A stretch of 64,000 bases of DNA, taken from Desulfurispora thermophila DSM 16022. Lineage in GTDB: Bacteria; Bacillota; Desulfotomaculia; Desulfotomaculales; Desulfurisporaceae. The position numbers were made by a program, and so were the translations under genes. Each line of letters starts with the position of its first letter. The first letter of the stretch is position 1. Where the stretch lies: NCBI RefSeq assembly GCF_000376385.1, contig NZ_AQWN01000004.1, positions 1 to 64,000 on the forward strand, in the 5' to 3' direction. Under the pieces are notes generated by a model, which was not told where the DNA came from, did not search any database, and was given only the letters and a program-made list of their open reading frames with translations. Positions 16,797 through 24,756 of the stretch are shown here, one piece after another.

Positions 16797-17468
16797 TTAA
16801 GGCTTTATGAAAAGCTCGACCACCATCACCCAGTTGCCCTTCGGCACAACGGCCACTCCCACTTTTGTGAAGTCCGGATTCAGCATGATTTCCCGGTGGC
16901 CCGAGGTGCTGTATAAGAGCAATAAATGCGCCTTGTTTACATCCCCGGCCTTGGCCAGGTTTTCACCGTATCTCTGATACCTGATGCCGAAGGTTTTTAA
17001 TAGTTGACTGACAGAGCCGTAAGTGGGTGAAGTATGGCTGAAATAGTTTTTTTCCACCAAATCGCGAGCTTTTGCCCGGGCTGCCTCCACCAGCTTCATA
17101 TCAATTTCCACGGGTCGCACCCCGTTGTCGATGCGGGCGCTGTTCAGCATTTCGAACAGGCGAGCCTCGGAATCAGTCAGTCCGGTGGGTGTTGCAGGAA
17201 GCTGCGGCGCCGGTTGTTTACCCGGCGTTTCCTGGACCGGAGGCGGAGATGGGCTGGTGTCCGGCGGCGTGGAAGGGTTGGTATTCGGCGGCGCAGGATT
17301 ACTTGGCTGATTGTTATAGTATACCGGTGTACGCCTGTATTTCAGCAGCGTATTGTAATAATCTTGCACGGTTTGAGAGGCGAGCGCACGGGAAGCAAAT
17401 AGCCCTGAAAAGAGGAGCAGTAGAGACGCTGCGGCGGTGATGCGCAATAATAATTTTTTCATTTTCAT
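16797..17468 (-). CDS. Secreted CAP/SCP-domain protein
   Basis: 223 residues. Signal peptide with a positively charged start (MKMKKLLLR), hydrophobic core, and likely cleavage after ALA near residue 30. A Pro/Ser/Thr-rich linker (about 53-92) leads to a CAP domain (about 95-220), with LFEMLNSARIDNGV, the FSHTSP segment, RYGENLA, and the final GHREIMLNPDFTKVGV strand. CAP proteins of spore formers are related to YkwD. Some are spore-coat or secreted proteins, and the biochemical role is mostly unknown. GGTGGGA precedes the ATG. A TATAAT at about -50 is a probable promoter element. Confidence 0.85.
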   Translation of the reverse strand: MKMKKLLLRITAAASLLLLFSGLFASRALASQTVQDYYNTLLKYRRTPVYYNNQPSNPAPPNTNPSTPPDTSPSPPPVQETPGKQPAPQLPATPTGLTDSEARLFEMLNSARIDNGVRPVEIDMKLVEAARAKARDLVEKNYFSHTSPTYGSVSQLLKTFGIRYQRYGENLAKAGDVNKAHLLLLYSTSGHREIMLNPDFTKVGVAVVPKGNWVMVVELFIKP

Positions 17469-17649
17469 ACAATCCCACCTTTAATTTACTAAATTACTGG
17501 TTCTTTCTATTATATTTTAGGATTGCCCGGCGCAACAAATCCGCAGCTTGTCCCGGAACTCCGGCTTAGTGTGATCAGGTCTCCGGCTGCCGATTATAGT
17601 ACTTTTTCTATAAAAATGTTGGGATATGGTTTATTATGTCAAAAAACAG

Positions 17650-17680
17650 GCCCCCGGAAAAGGGCTGCTTTTCCGGGGGC
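17650..17680 (-). terminator. Rho-independent terminator of the RmuC-fragment region
   Basis: GCCCCCGGAAAAG/CTTTTCCGGGGGC, 13 bp with a five-base loop. On the minus strand it is followed by CTGTTTTTTG. Confidence 0.65.
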
Positions 17681-17721
17681 TTTCGGATGTAATGCCATTT
17701 ACGGTTTGCACCTGTACGCGG

Positions 17722-18150
17722 CTACTCCACCGGCGGGGCGGGCTGGTCCGGCCAGTGGCCCGTGAGCCGGCGGGGCACCTTTTCCACCGTCTCCAGCGCC
17801 GGGATGTCGGCGGCGCCGGTGGCCCCCGGCTCCTTGAAGCGGCGGGCGCTGACCAGCACCCGGCTTTCCAGCGAGCCCACGGCTTTGTTGTAGGACTCCA
17901 CGCTTTTCTCCAGGTGTTTGCGCAGGTCGTGAAAGTGCCCGGCCAGAACGCCGATGCGCTCGTGCAGCTCCTTGCCCAGGTCGCTGATGGCCCGGGCGGC
18001 CTTTTCCCGGGCTCTATTTTCATCTTCTATTGTGACGCGCTCAATGGGCCAGCACAATCCCTTTAGCCATTGCCTGGCGATCCCGTGTCCCAGCCGATTT
18101 GCCAGCAGGGTGTGGCTTTCCGCCAGGATGAGATTTGTGATTAAGACCAT
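17722..18150 (-). pseudogene. Chimera of a truncated PIN-domain gene and an RmuC C-terminus
   Basis: The open frame begins with the middle of a PIN (VapC-like) toxin domain (VLITNLILAESHTLL, then NRLGHGIARQWLKG). At about residue 48 it switches to the end of RmuC (ARAISDLGKELHERIG onward). The RmuC part at 17820-17997 is nearly identical to 8651-8826 in DNA, while the last 30 residues differ more from the intact rmuC. The PIN part lacks its N-terminal catalytic half, and reading upstream in this frame soon meets a stop. Neither half can be functional. The join lies near a GCCCGGG present in both contexts, which suggests recombination at short homology. Confidence 0.8.
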
Positions 18151-18261
18151 TTTATGCTCGCTGCTTAGCCTCCATAAAGAGCTCCCTCCTGCTTATGATA
18201 AGAAATTCTTACTTTAAGTGTACCATTAACTGCATACCAATAACTAACAATGGGGTGCATT

Positions 18262-18402
18262 CGCTGCTTCAGGAGCGGGGCGTGATCTTTACTTCGGTGA
18301 ACACGCCCGAGGTCAACCTGGAGACCGTGTTTTTGCATCTCACGGGCAAAACCCTGCGCGAGGGATATTTAAATGAAATTCTGCTACATTGCCCGCAATG
18401 AC
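18262..18402 (+). pseudogene. 3' remnant of an ABC-2 transporter ATPase gene
   Basis: Plus-strand frame reads LQERGVIFTSVNTPEVN and then LETVFLHLTGKTLREG, the typical C-terminus of ABC-2 type exporter ATPases (DrrA-like). Nothing of the Walker motifs is present upstream, so only about the last 45 residues survive. Confidence 0.6.
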
Positions 18403-18465
18403 TTGAAGATTCTCAGCCGGGATATTCCCAGCATTATTTATTTGTTCATCACGCCTATAGCGGTA
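18373..18465 (+). pseudogene. 5' remnant of an ABC-2 permease gene
   Basis: ATG at 18373 overlapping the ATPase remnant, as in intact operons. It reads MKFCYIARNDLKILSRD and IPSIIYLFITPIA, the start of an ABC-2 permease, then loses similarity at about 18462. Confidence 0.6.
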
Positions 18466-18517
18466 AATTTAAGGTTTTATGACATAATAATCTTGTCGCG
18501 GAAAAGGGAAGAGCGAG

Positions 18518-19216
18518 GTGGGCGAAATGCTGGGGCGAATGATCCAGCGGTTGGTGGGCAGCCTGGCCGAGCGGGATAGGGTGGAGCGGGTACCGGCAGC
18601 GGGGCCGGGCAAGATGAAAGGATTTGCCACGCATCTGTTTATCAACCAGCAGGCCCGGCTTATTTTGCGCCGGGATGGTTGGGAGCGGGAGGCCCGGCTT
18701 TTGGACGGTTTTGCCGCGGCTCTGGATGAGGGCACGGTTTGGGCCGACCGCTGGCTGAAAAACAACTGTCATTACTATGATCCCACTTGCGGTGCGGGAT
18801 TGTGGCTCTGTGACAATGCAGCCAACAAATGCCAGCAGTTTTTCTTCCGCGCCCTGGCCCTGTGGCGGGGACGGCAGCAGCACAGGGCCATGCGCTTTCT
18901 GGGTGCCGCCGTGCACCTGGTGCAGGACCTCTGCGTACCTCACCACGCCACCCGGCAGATTTTTCACGGTCATGCCGAGTATGAAAAATGGGTGGAGCAA
19001 AATTACCACAGTTATGCGGTGGAGGACAAGGGCATCTATTACCCCGCCCGCCGGCCGGCGGTCTGGGTGGTCAGTAACGCTACCGTATCCTGGGCCTTTT
19101 ATCATTTGGTATGTACTTTCTCTCCGGCGTCTTACCATGCGGCCACCAGTGTACTGCTGCCCCTGGCCCAGCGCAGCACGGCGGGCTTTTTACACAGTTT
19201 TTGCCAGTATATTTAA
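18518..19216 (+). CDS. Zinc-dependent phospholipase C family protein
   Basis: 232 residues. Matches the all-helical Zn-dependent phospholipase C fold (PF00882): GFATHLFINQQA near residue 35, WADRWLKNNCHYYDP near 75-89, and the metal-binding stretch AAVHLVQDLCVPHHA near 130 with a following H-x3-E (HAEYEKW). Secreted relatives such as Clostridium alpha-toxin and Bacillus PLC hydrolyse phosphatidylcholine. Here no signal peptide is visible, so the protein is likely cytoplasmic or the N-terminus differs. The start is GTG 18518, with ATG 18527 as an alternative. The DNA upstream is debris of an ABC transporter, and the promoter is not clear. Confidence 0.75.
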   Translation: MGEMLGRMIQRLVGSLAERDRVERVPAAGPGKMKGFATHLFINQQARLILRRDGWEREARLLDGFAAALDEGTVWADRWLKNNCHYYDPTCGAGLWLCDNAANKCQQFFFRALALWRGRQQHRAMRFLGAAVHLVQDLCVPHHATRQIFHGHAEYEKWVEQNYHSYAVEDKGIYYPARRPAVWVVSNATVSWAFYHLVCTFSPASYHAATSVLLPLAQRSTAGFLHSFCQYI

Positions 19217-19270
19217 CCTGAAAACAAAGCCTTGTTTGGGTAAAAATCCTCCCTTTACTCTCTCCCCTTT

Positions 19271-19294
19271 CCGTCTATTAAGACGGGTTTTTTC
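19271..19294 (+). terminator. Rho-independent terminator
   Basis: CCGTCT-ATTA-AGACGG followed by GTTTTTT, 55 bases after the phospholipase gene. Confidence 0.65.
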
Positions 19295-19352
19295 TTGGGC
19301 TCCTGGATTAAACTTCACGCAAGTGAGCTGGCCGCTTAGCTACTGGACAGCG

Positions 19353-19823
19353 CTACTGCCAATCCCGGCAAACATCCACCCACTTCTGGTTTTGGGAATA
19401 CTCATCCAGCTCGGCACAGGTCAGCTCGATGGCTGAATTGCTGCTGCCGCAGGCGGGAAAGATCGTGGTGAACCTCCGCAAGGACACATCCAGGTATACC
19501 GGGATATTATTTTTCAATCCGAAGGGACAAACGCCGCCCACGGCGTGGCCCGTAAGCTGCAGCGTTTCTTCCGGCGTGAGCATTTTGGGCTTAAAGCCGA
19601 ACTCGGCCTTGAATTTCTTATTGTCCACCCGGGCGTCTCCTGCCGCAACTACCAGCAGGGCGCTCTCGCCGTTTTTAATAGCCAGCGTTTTGGCAATACG
19701 GGCCGGCTCCACGCCCAAAGCCCTGGCGGCCAATTCCACTGTAGCGCTGGATACATCAAATTCTAAAATGTCATTCTCCCGGTGCCATTTTTTTAAGTGG
19801 GCGCGTACTTGATCGATTGACAT
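19353..19823 (-). CDS. YbaK/EbsC family aminoacyl-tRNA deacylase-like protein
   Basis: 156 residues from the ATG at 19823 (AAAGGA upstream). It shows the YbaK/ProX editing-domain pattern: ARIAKTLAIKNG with the catalytic-type lysine, then GDARVDNKKFK, LTGHAVGGVCPFG and an ending strand with IPVYLDVSL. Relatives hydrolyse mischarged Cys-tRNA(Pro) or Ala-tRNA(Pro). Free-standing copies are common in Firmicutes and their exact specificity varies. The open frame continues far upstream without a start of good quality, and that extension overlaps the divergent gene and is rejected. Confidence 0.85.
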   Translation of the reverse strand: MSIDQVRAHLKKWHRENDILEFDVSSATVELAARALGVEPARIAKTLAIKNGESALLVVAAGDARVDNKKFKAEFGFKPKMLTPEETLQLTGHAVGGVCPFGLKNNIPVYLDVSLRRFTTIFPACGSSNSAIELTCAELDEYSQNQKWVDVCRDWQ

Positions 19824-20046
19824 GGCGACATGTTCCTTTCGGGAAACTATTCTTTTTAAAAAGTGTATGTAACCAGTTATTGCCGATTTTGATATTTCGT
19901 CATACTCCGGCATTTTCCTGCTTTTGTTAACAACCATTATGCTGCCTGTTGTCCGTTGGATATGTAGTTGTGGTATCTCCTGGTAAAGTGTGTTGTTATA
20001 TCGCTCCTGCTCCTGGAGCATAATCTCCTCGAAAGGGTGGGGGCTG

Positions 20047-20448
20047 ATGCGCTTATGGACTAGTATCCAGGTTGCGCTGCTGGCAGCAATGCTGGTTTGG
20101 TTAATCAACACTCGTCTGGGGCCGCGCTTTGCCTGCCGCAGCAGGATTACCTTGCTGGGACCGGCGGTGGAGGAGGCGGCTAAAACGCTTTTGGCCTTGT
20201 CTCTGGGGGCCTGGCTGCCCGGTGTGCATTTGGGTTTCGGGCTGATCGAAGGAGTGTGGGAGTGGCTTTCCGGCCGGGGAGGCCGGCGGGCGGCGCTGGT
20301 CGCTGTGCTCACCCACGGTGCACTGGGTGGGTTGACCTGGTATGTGCTGGGCAGAACAGGCAGTGTCTGGCCGGCTGTTTGTGCTGCATGGCTTGTGCAC
20401 GCAGCCTGGAATGCGCTGGTTTTGCGGCTGGCCCGTCCCGCTGACTGA
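20047..20448 (+). CDS. Small PrsW-like membrane protein
   Basis: 133 residues with about four membrane segments. It has GPAVEEAAKTLLAL (the EExxK motif of PrsW-type membrane metalloproteases), then a THGALGGLTWYVL helix and a final HAAWNALVL helix, so the order Glu-Glu, His, His/Asn of the PrsW/CAAX-protease group is kept. In Bacillus, PrsW starts RsiW cleavage, and the target here is unknown. The protein is shorter than PrsW itself. The start is ATG 20047 with GGGTGGGGG in front, rather than the upstream ATG at 19990, which has no ribosome binding site. Confidence 0.5.
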   Translation: MRLWTSIQVALLAAMLVWLINTRLGPRFACRSRITLLGPAVEEAAKTLLALSLGAWLPGVHLGFGLIEGVWEWLSGRGGRRAALVAVLTHGALGGLTWYVLGRTGSVWPAVCAAWLVHAAWNALVLRLARPAD

Positions 20449-20542
20449 TGGCCGGCTTATACTACCCAGCCGTTTGGCAAGCAAAAGATATGGAAAAGAC
20501 GGCTGCTGTGAGCAAAGAAGTGCTTTTGCCACGCGGCCGTTC

Positions 20543-20571
20543 TTGACCGTTCCTGTGGCCGGGGTTATAAT
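20543..20571 (+). promoter_or_regulatory. Strong sigma-A promoter upstream of mfd leader
   Basis: TTGACC, 17 bases, TATAAT. The predicted transcript starts near 20578, about 320 bases before mfd, and meets a terminator at 20648. Confidence 0.7.
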
Positions 20572-20577
20572 AAAGTG

Positions 20578-20676
20578 GGCTAGCAGACCTGCGGGTGAGT
20601 TTGTTGTATATCACCCGGCGGTTATACTATGACATAAGCAGGCAGGAGAGCTTTAGCCTCGGCTAAAGCTCTTTTC
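20578..20676 (+). ncRNA. Possible small RNA or attenuator leader
   Basis: Bounded by a near-consensus promoter (20543-20571) and a Rho-independent terminator (20648-20676), giving a transcript of about 95-100 bases with no good open reading frame. It could be a free small RNA or a leader that attenuates mfd. No RNA family is recognised. Confidence 0.35.
20648..20676 (+). terminator. Rho-independent terminator
   Basis: GAGCTTTAGCC/GGCTAAAGCTC, 11-bp stem with a two-base gap (four-base loop in practice), then TTTTCGTG. It lies 220 bases before mfd. Confidence 0.7.
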
Positions 20677-20896
20677 GTGTTGCCCTTTTTTCCCACTGCG
20701 GCACGGGCTGCAGCGGGCTCTTGTTGTTTTATTTTGTAACCAGACAAAATCCTGGTGCTACTCTTAAGCGTTACCGGCCGTGGTATCGCCCAAATGCCTG
20801 CAGCAATTTGGATGCCGGGTGGTGCTCATTTTGTGGCGGATATTGTCCACGCCGATTCCGGAGTAAGAATGTCAAGAAAAACTGCGCGGTGATGTT

Positions 20897-23800
20897 ATGT
20901 CCGGCTTGCTCACACCTTTACAAGCTACTGCCGAATTCAAAACAGCCAGCCTCAATCTGGACAAGGGCCGCTCCCAGGTGCTGATCGGCCTTTCCGGCGC
21001 TCCCAAGGCCTGCTTTGTGGCCGCCCTGGTGCAGGAGCGGGATATACCCGCCCTGGTGGTCACCACCTCCGAGCAGGACGCCCGCCAGTTGGCCGATGAC
21101 CTGGGCAACCTGCTGCCCGGTCGAGTGGAACTTTTTCCCGCCTCGCCCGTCCCGCTGTACCAGGTCATGGCGCACGGCCGCGAGGCCATGGCCGGGCGGC
21201 TGAACGTACTTACCCGCAACCTGCAGGAGCCCGGTGTGCTGGTGGCTTCCCTGGAGGCCTTCCTGCGCCGCCTGCCTGCTCCCGAACTTTTGCGCGCTGC
21301 TCACCTCGACCTGCAGGTGGGGGAATCCTATCCGCTGCCCCGGTTGCTGAAAAAACTCCTGGACCTGGGCTACGAGCGGGTGGACAAAGTGGAAGCGCCC
21401 GGCCAGTTTGCCCTGCGGGGCGGCATTCTGGACATCTATCCGCTGACGCGCCAGCACCCGGTGCGGGTGGAGTTCTTTGATGAAGAAGTGGATTCGCTGC
21501 GCACCTTCAGCGCGGCCACCCAGCGCTCGCTGGAGCAACACCGCCGGGTGGGAATCGGTCCGGCGGCCGAACTGGTGCTCAGCCAGCCGGTGCGGGACGC
21601 CGCCCTGGAAAGAATCCTGGCCGATTACCAGGCGCAGCGCAAAAAGATCACCCGCAGTGCCGGTAGCGAGGCGCGGCAGCAATTGGAAGAACTGTATGGC
21701 CGCCTGCGGGCCGCTATTGAAAGCGGTGTTTACGAGCCGCTCCTGGAGCAATACAGCTATTATTTTTATCCGCAGCCGGTGAGCTTGATTGATTACCTGC
21801 CGCCCGGGGCTCTGCTGGTGTTTGACGAGCCGGTCCGCCTTATGGAGGCGGCCCAGGCCCTGCACAAAGAGCGGGCCGAGGTGTGCACGCACCTGCTGAG
21901 CAAGGGCAAAGCGCTGCCCGCGGTTTACCGCAGTTACCTGGACTGGGAGGAAGTGCAGGAAGCTTTGGCAGAAAAATCTGTCGTTTACTGCAGCGCCCTG
22001 CCCCGGCAGAGCGGCGCGCCGGCCCGTTATGTGGTCAACGTGTCGGCTAAAAGTGTCCCCTCTTTTATGGGGCGCCTGGATATCCTGGTGGACGAGATCA
22101 AGCAGTGGAAGCGCCGCCACTACAGCGTGGTGCTGCTGGCCGGCGGTGAGGAGCGGGCCCGGGCCTTGCTGGAAGAGCTGCAGCAGGCCAAAATAGACGC
22201 CTACCGGGTGGGTAAGCTAACCGTACCCCCGGCACCGGGCCACGTAGTGATCGCGCCGGGTGCCCTTTCCGCCGGCTTTGAGCTGGTGAGCGCCCGTCTG
22301 GTGGTGATTACCGAAAACGAACTTTCCGGTCACCGCCGCCGCGCCAGGCGCGCGGCCCGGCAGCAGCAGGTCAGCCGCCTGGAGCCCTTCACCGACCTGA
22401 AGAAAGGCGACTATGTGGTACATGTGAATCACGGCATCGGCCGCTACGAGGGCATCGTTTCCATGGAAGTGGCCGGGCTGCGCAAGGACTATTTGCAGAT
22501 CAAGTACGCCGGGGAAGATAAACTTTACGTGCCTGTGGACCAGGTGGACCTGGTACAAAAGTACCTGGGTGCCGATGCCGAGGCGCCCCGGCTTTCCCGT
22601 CTGGGCGGGGCGGAGTGGCACAAGGTGAAGAACCGGGTAAAAGAGGCCGTGCGCCAGATGGCCGACGAGCTGTTAAAGCTCTACGCCGCCCGGGAGACCA
22701 TCCGCGGCCACGCCTTTTCGCCCGACAAGCCCTGGCAGAAAGAGTTTGAAGATGCCTTTCCCTACGAGGAAACGCCCGACCAACTGCGCGCGATAGAAGA
22801 AGTGAAGCGGGACATGGAAAGGCCGCGCCCCATGGACCGCCTGCTCTGCGGTGATGTGGGTTACGGCAAAACCGAGGTGGCGCTGCGGGCCGCCTTCAAG
22901 GCCGTCATGGACGGTAAACAGGTGGCCGTGCTGGTGCCCACCACCATCCTGGCCCAGCAGCACTACCACACTTTCAAGGAGCGTTTTGCTCCCTATCCGG
23001 TGAACATAGAGCTATTGAGCCGGTTTCGTACCCCGCGCGAGCAAAAGCAGGTACTGTCCGGCCTGAAGAGCGGTGCGGTAGACATTGTTATCGGTACCCA
23101 CCGCCTGGTGCAGGGTGATGTGCAGTTTAAAGATCTGGGCCTTTTAGTGGTGGACGAGGAGCAACGTTTCGGGGTGGCCCACAAGGAGCGGCTCAAGCTG
23201 CTCAAACAAAACGTGGATGTGCTCACGCTCACGGCCACGCCCATCCCCCGCACCCTGCACATGTCCCTGGTGGGAGTGCGCGACACCAGTCTTTTGGAAA
23301 CGCCACCCGAAAACCGCTTCCCGGTGCAGACCTACGTGGTGGAAGAGGACCCGGTGATGATCCGCGAGGCCATCAGCCGCGAAATGGGGCGGGGTGGTCA
23401 GGTCTTCTTTGTGCACAACCGGGTGATGGAGCTGGACCGGGTGGCGGCCTGGCTGCAGGAACTGGTGCCCGAGGCGCGTATCGCCGTGGCCCACGGCCAG
23501 ATGCGCGAGGACAGCCTGGAAGAGATTATCATGGATTTTCTGGCCGGGGAGTACGACGTGCTGCTGTGCACCACCATCATAGAAAGCGGCCTGGATATGC
23601 CCAATGTGAACACGCTGATTGTCAAGGACGCCGACAAAATGGGGCTGGCCCAGCTCTACCAGCTGCGAGGCCGGGTGGGGCGCTCTAGCCGCCTGGCTTA
23701 CGCCTACTTCACCTACCGGCGGGAGAAGGTCTTAAGCGAGCAGGCTGAAAAGCGCCTGGCGGCCATCCGCGAATTCACCGAATTTGGCAGCGGCTTTAAA

Positions 23801-24421
23801 ATTGCCATGCGCGACCTGGAAATCCGCGGCGCCGGCAATATCCTGGGTGCCGAGCAGCACGGCCATATCGCCGCCGTGGGGTTCGACTTGTACTGCCGCC
23901 TGCTGGAGGAGGCCGTGCGGGAAGCCCGGGGCCAGACCGGCCCGGTCCCGGTGGAGACCAGCATCGAACTGCCGGTGGAAGGGTACATCCCGGACGACTA
24001 CATCCCGGACGCCAACCAGAAAATCGAGATCTACCGCCGTCTGGCCGCCGCCGCGGCGCCGGACGAGGTGGACGACATCCGGGACGAACTTTTGGATCGC
24101 TTTGGCGATCCACCTGCTCCCGTGCTCAGCCTGCTGCGCGTGGCCCGGCTGAAAACCCTGGCCATGCAGCTGCGCGTGCGCCAGGTGGCCCTGCAGGCGG
24201 GCCACTACACCCTGCACTTTGCCGCCGGGCACAATCTGAGCGGCGAACTATTGGTGCGCCTGGGGCAGGAATACGGCGGGCGGATCAAGTTCAACAACCT
24301 GGGGGAAGAGTTTCAGATCAAGCTGCGCGCCCCCCTGCCCGGCAGCTCGCCCGGGCACATCATGGATATGCTGGAAGATTTCTTGCTCCGCCTGCAGCGG
24401 GAAGCGGGCAGCGCCGCCTAG
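20897..24421 (+). CDS. mfd: Transcription-repair coupling factor Mfd
   Basis: 1174 residues, the usual length. UvrB-like N-terminal module (about 1-350), RNA-polymerase interaction domain near residue 500 (KKGDYVVHVNHGIGRYEG), and a RecG-like translocase with Walker A GDVGYGKTEVA near 650, VVDEEQRFG near 750 and the QLRGRVGRS motif. A TRCF C-terminal domain follows (SIELPVEGYIPDDYI). Mfd removes RNA polymerase stalled at lesions and recruits UvrA. The ribosome binding site before the ATG is weak. It is the first gene of the conserved block leading to prsA and spoVT. Confidence 0.97.
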   Translation: MSGLLTPLQATAEFKTASLNLDKGRSQVLIGLSGAPKACFVAALVQERDIPALVVTTSEQDARQLADDLGNLLPGRVELFPASPVPLYQVMAHGREAMAGRLNVLTRNLQEPGVLVASLEAFLRRLPAPELLRAAHLDLQVGESYPLPRLLKKLLDLGYERVDKVEAPGQFALRGGILDIYPLTRQHPVRVEFFDEEVDSLRTFSAATQRSLEQHRRVGIGPAAELVLSQPVRDAALERILADYQAQRKKITRSAGSEARQQLEELYGRLRAAIESGVYEPLLEQYSYYFYPQPVSLIDYLPPGALLVFDEPVRLMEAAQALHKERAEVCTHLLSKGKALPAVYRSYLDWEEVQEALAEKSVVYCSALPRQSGAPARYVVNVSAKSVPSFMGRLDILVDEIKQWKRRHYSVVLLAGGEERARALLEELQQAKIDAYRVGKLTVPPAPGHVVIAPGALSAGFELVSARLVVITENELSGHRRRARRAARQQQVSRLEPFTDLKKGDYVVHVNHGIGRYEGIVSMEVAGLRKDYLQIKYAGEDKLYVPVDQVDLVQKYLGADAEAPRLSRLGGAEWHKVKNRVKEAVRQMADELLKLYAARETIRGHAFSPDKPWQKEFEDAFPYEETPDQLRAIEEVKRDMERPRPMDRLLCGDVGYGKTEVALRAAFKAVMDGKQVAVLVPTTILAQQHYHTFKERFAPYPVNIELLSRFRTPREQKQVLSGLKSGAVDIVIGTHRLVQGDVQFKDLGLLVVDEEQRFGVAHKERLKLLKQNVDVLTLTATPIPRTLHMSLVGVRDTSLLETPPENRFPVQTYVVEEDPVMIREAISREMGRGGQVFFVHNRVMELDRVAAWLQELVPEARIAVAHGQMREDSLEEIIMDFLAGEYDVLLCTTIIESGLDMPNVNTLIVKDADKMGLAQLYQLRGRVGRSSRLAYAYFTYRREKVLSEQAEKRLAAIREFTEFGSGFKIAMRDLEIRGAGNILGAEQHGHIAAVGFDLYCRLLEEAVREARGQTGPVPVETSIELPVEGYIPDDYIPDANQKIEIYRRLAAAAAPDEVDDIRDELLDRFGDPPAPVLSLLRVARLKTLAMQLRVRQVALQAGHYTLHFAAGHNLSGELLVRLGQEYGGRIKFNNLGEEFQIKLRAPLPGSSPGHIMDMLEDFLLRLQREAGSAA

Positions 24422-24435
24422 CATAATTTGTCCGC

Positions 24436-24464
24436 TTGTCCCCGGGGCGGCAGGGGGATATAAT
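24436..24464 (+). promoter_or_regulatory. Sigma-A promoter for prsA
   Basis: TTGTCC, 17 bases, TATAAT, just after the mfd stop and about 290 bases before the prsA start. Confidence 0.6.
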
Positions 24465-24618
24465 CAATTAGTAAAACTTAATACTATGGCGTAATTTATA
24501 AACCGCTAATTGCGGGTGTGCATCCTTCGCTCGCCCGAATTGGACCGGGCAGCACCGGCGGCTCGGTCGCGGGCGGGCCGGGCCGCCCCTGATTCTACAT
24601 CCTGTCTCAACAGGGGCT

Positions 24619-24641
24619 GGCGCGGACATCCTGTCCGCGCC
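24619..24641 (+). repeat. GC-rich hairpin in the prsA leader
   Basis: GGCGCGGAC-ATCCT-GTCCGCGCC, a perfect 9-bp stem in the very GC-rich leader (24520-24690), where no gene is seen. No T-tract. Confidence 0.45.
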
Positions 24642-24693
24642 TCCCGGCCCGCTGCCGCGCCCTCGCCGGGTGCTGCAACCGGTACTCCAGACG

Positions 24694-24734
24694 GGCTCGC
24701 TCAGGAAGAACACACCCGCCGCATTACGCTGTAG
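24694..24734 (+). repeat. Dispersed short repeat A, copy 1
   Basis: Begins GGCTCGCTCAGGAA, then ACACACCCGC and ends TTACGCTGTAG. Related copies lie at 28861-28917 (inverted) and 33639-33682 (direct). Confidence 0.65.
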
Positions 24735-24756
24735 TAAAAAACAGGGAGTGATTATT

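Noticed and set aside
19824-20312. N-terminal extension of YbaK
   Set aside because: The frame is open back to 20312 but overlaps the divergent PrsW-like gene and has no family similarity; the start at 19823 gives the normal YbaK length.
20800-20896. Small peptide gene just before mfd
   Set aside because: A frame starting MPAAIWMPGG is open for about 30 codons but has no ribosome binding site and no known relative.
20918-22120. 400-residue open frame opposite mfd
   Set aside because: Shadow of mfd codon bias; no recognisable protein.
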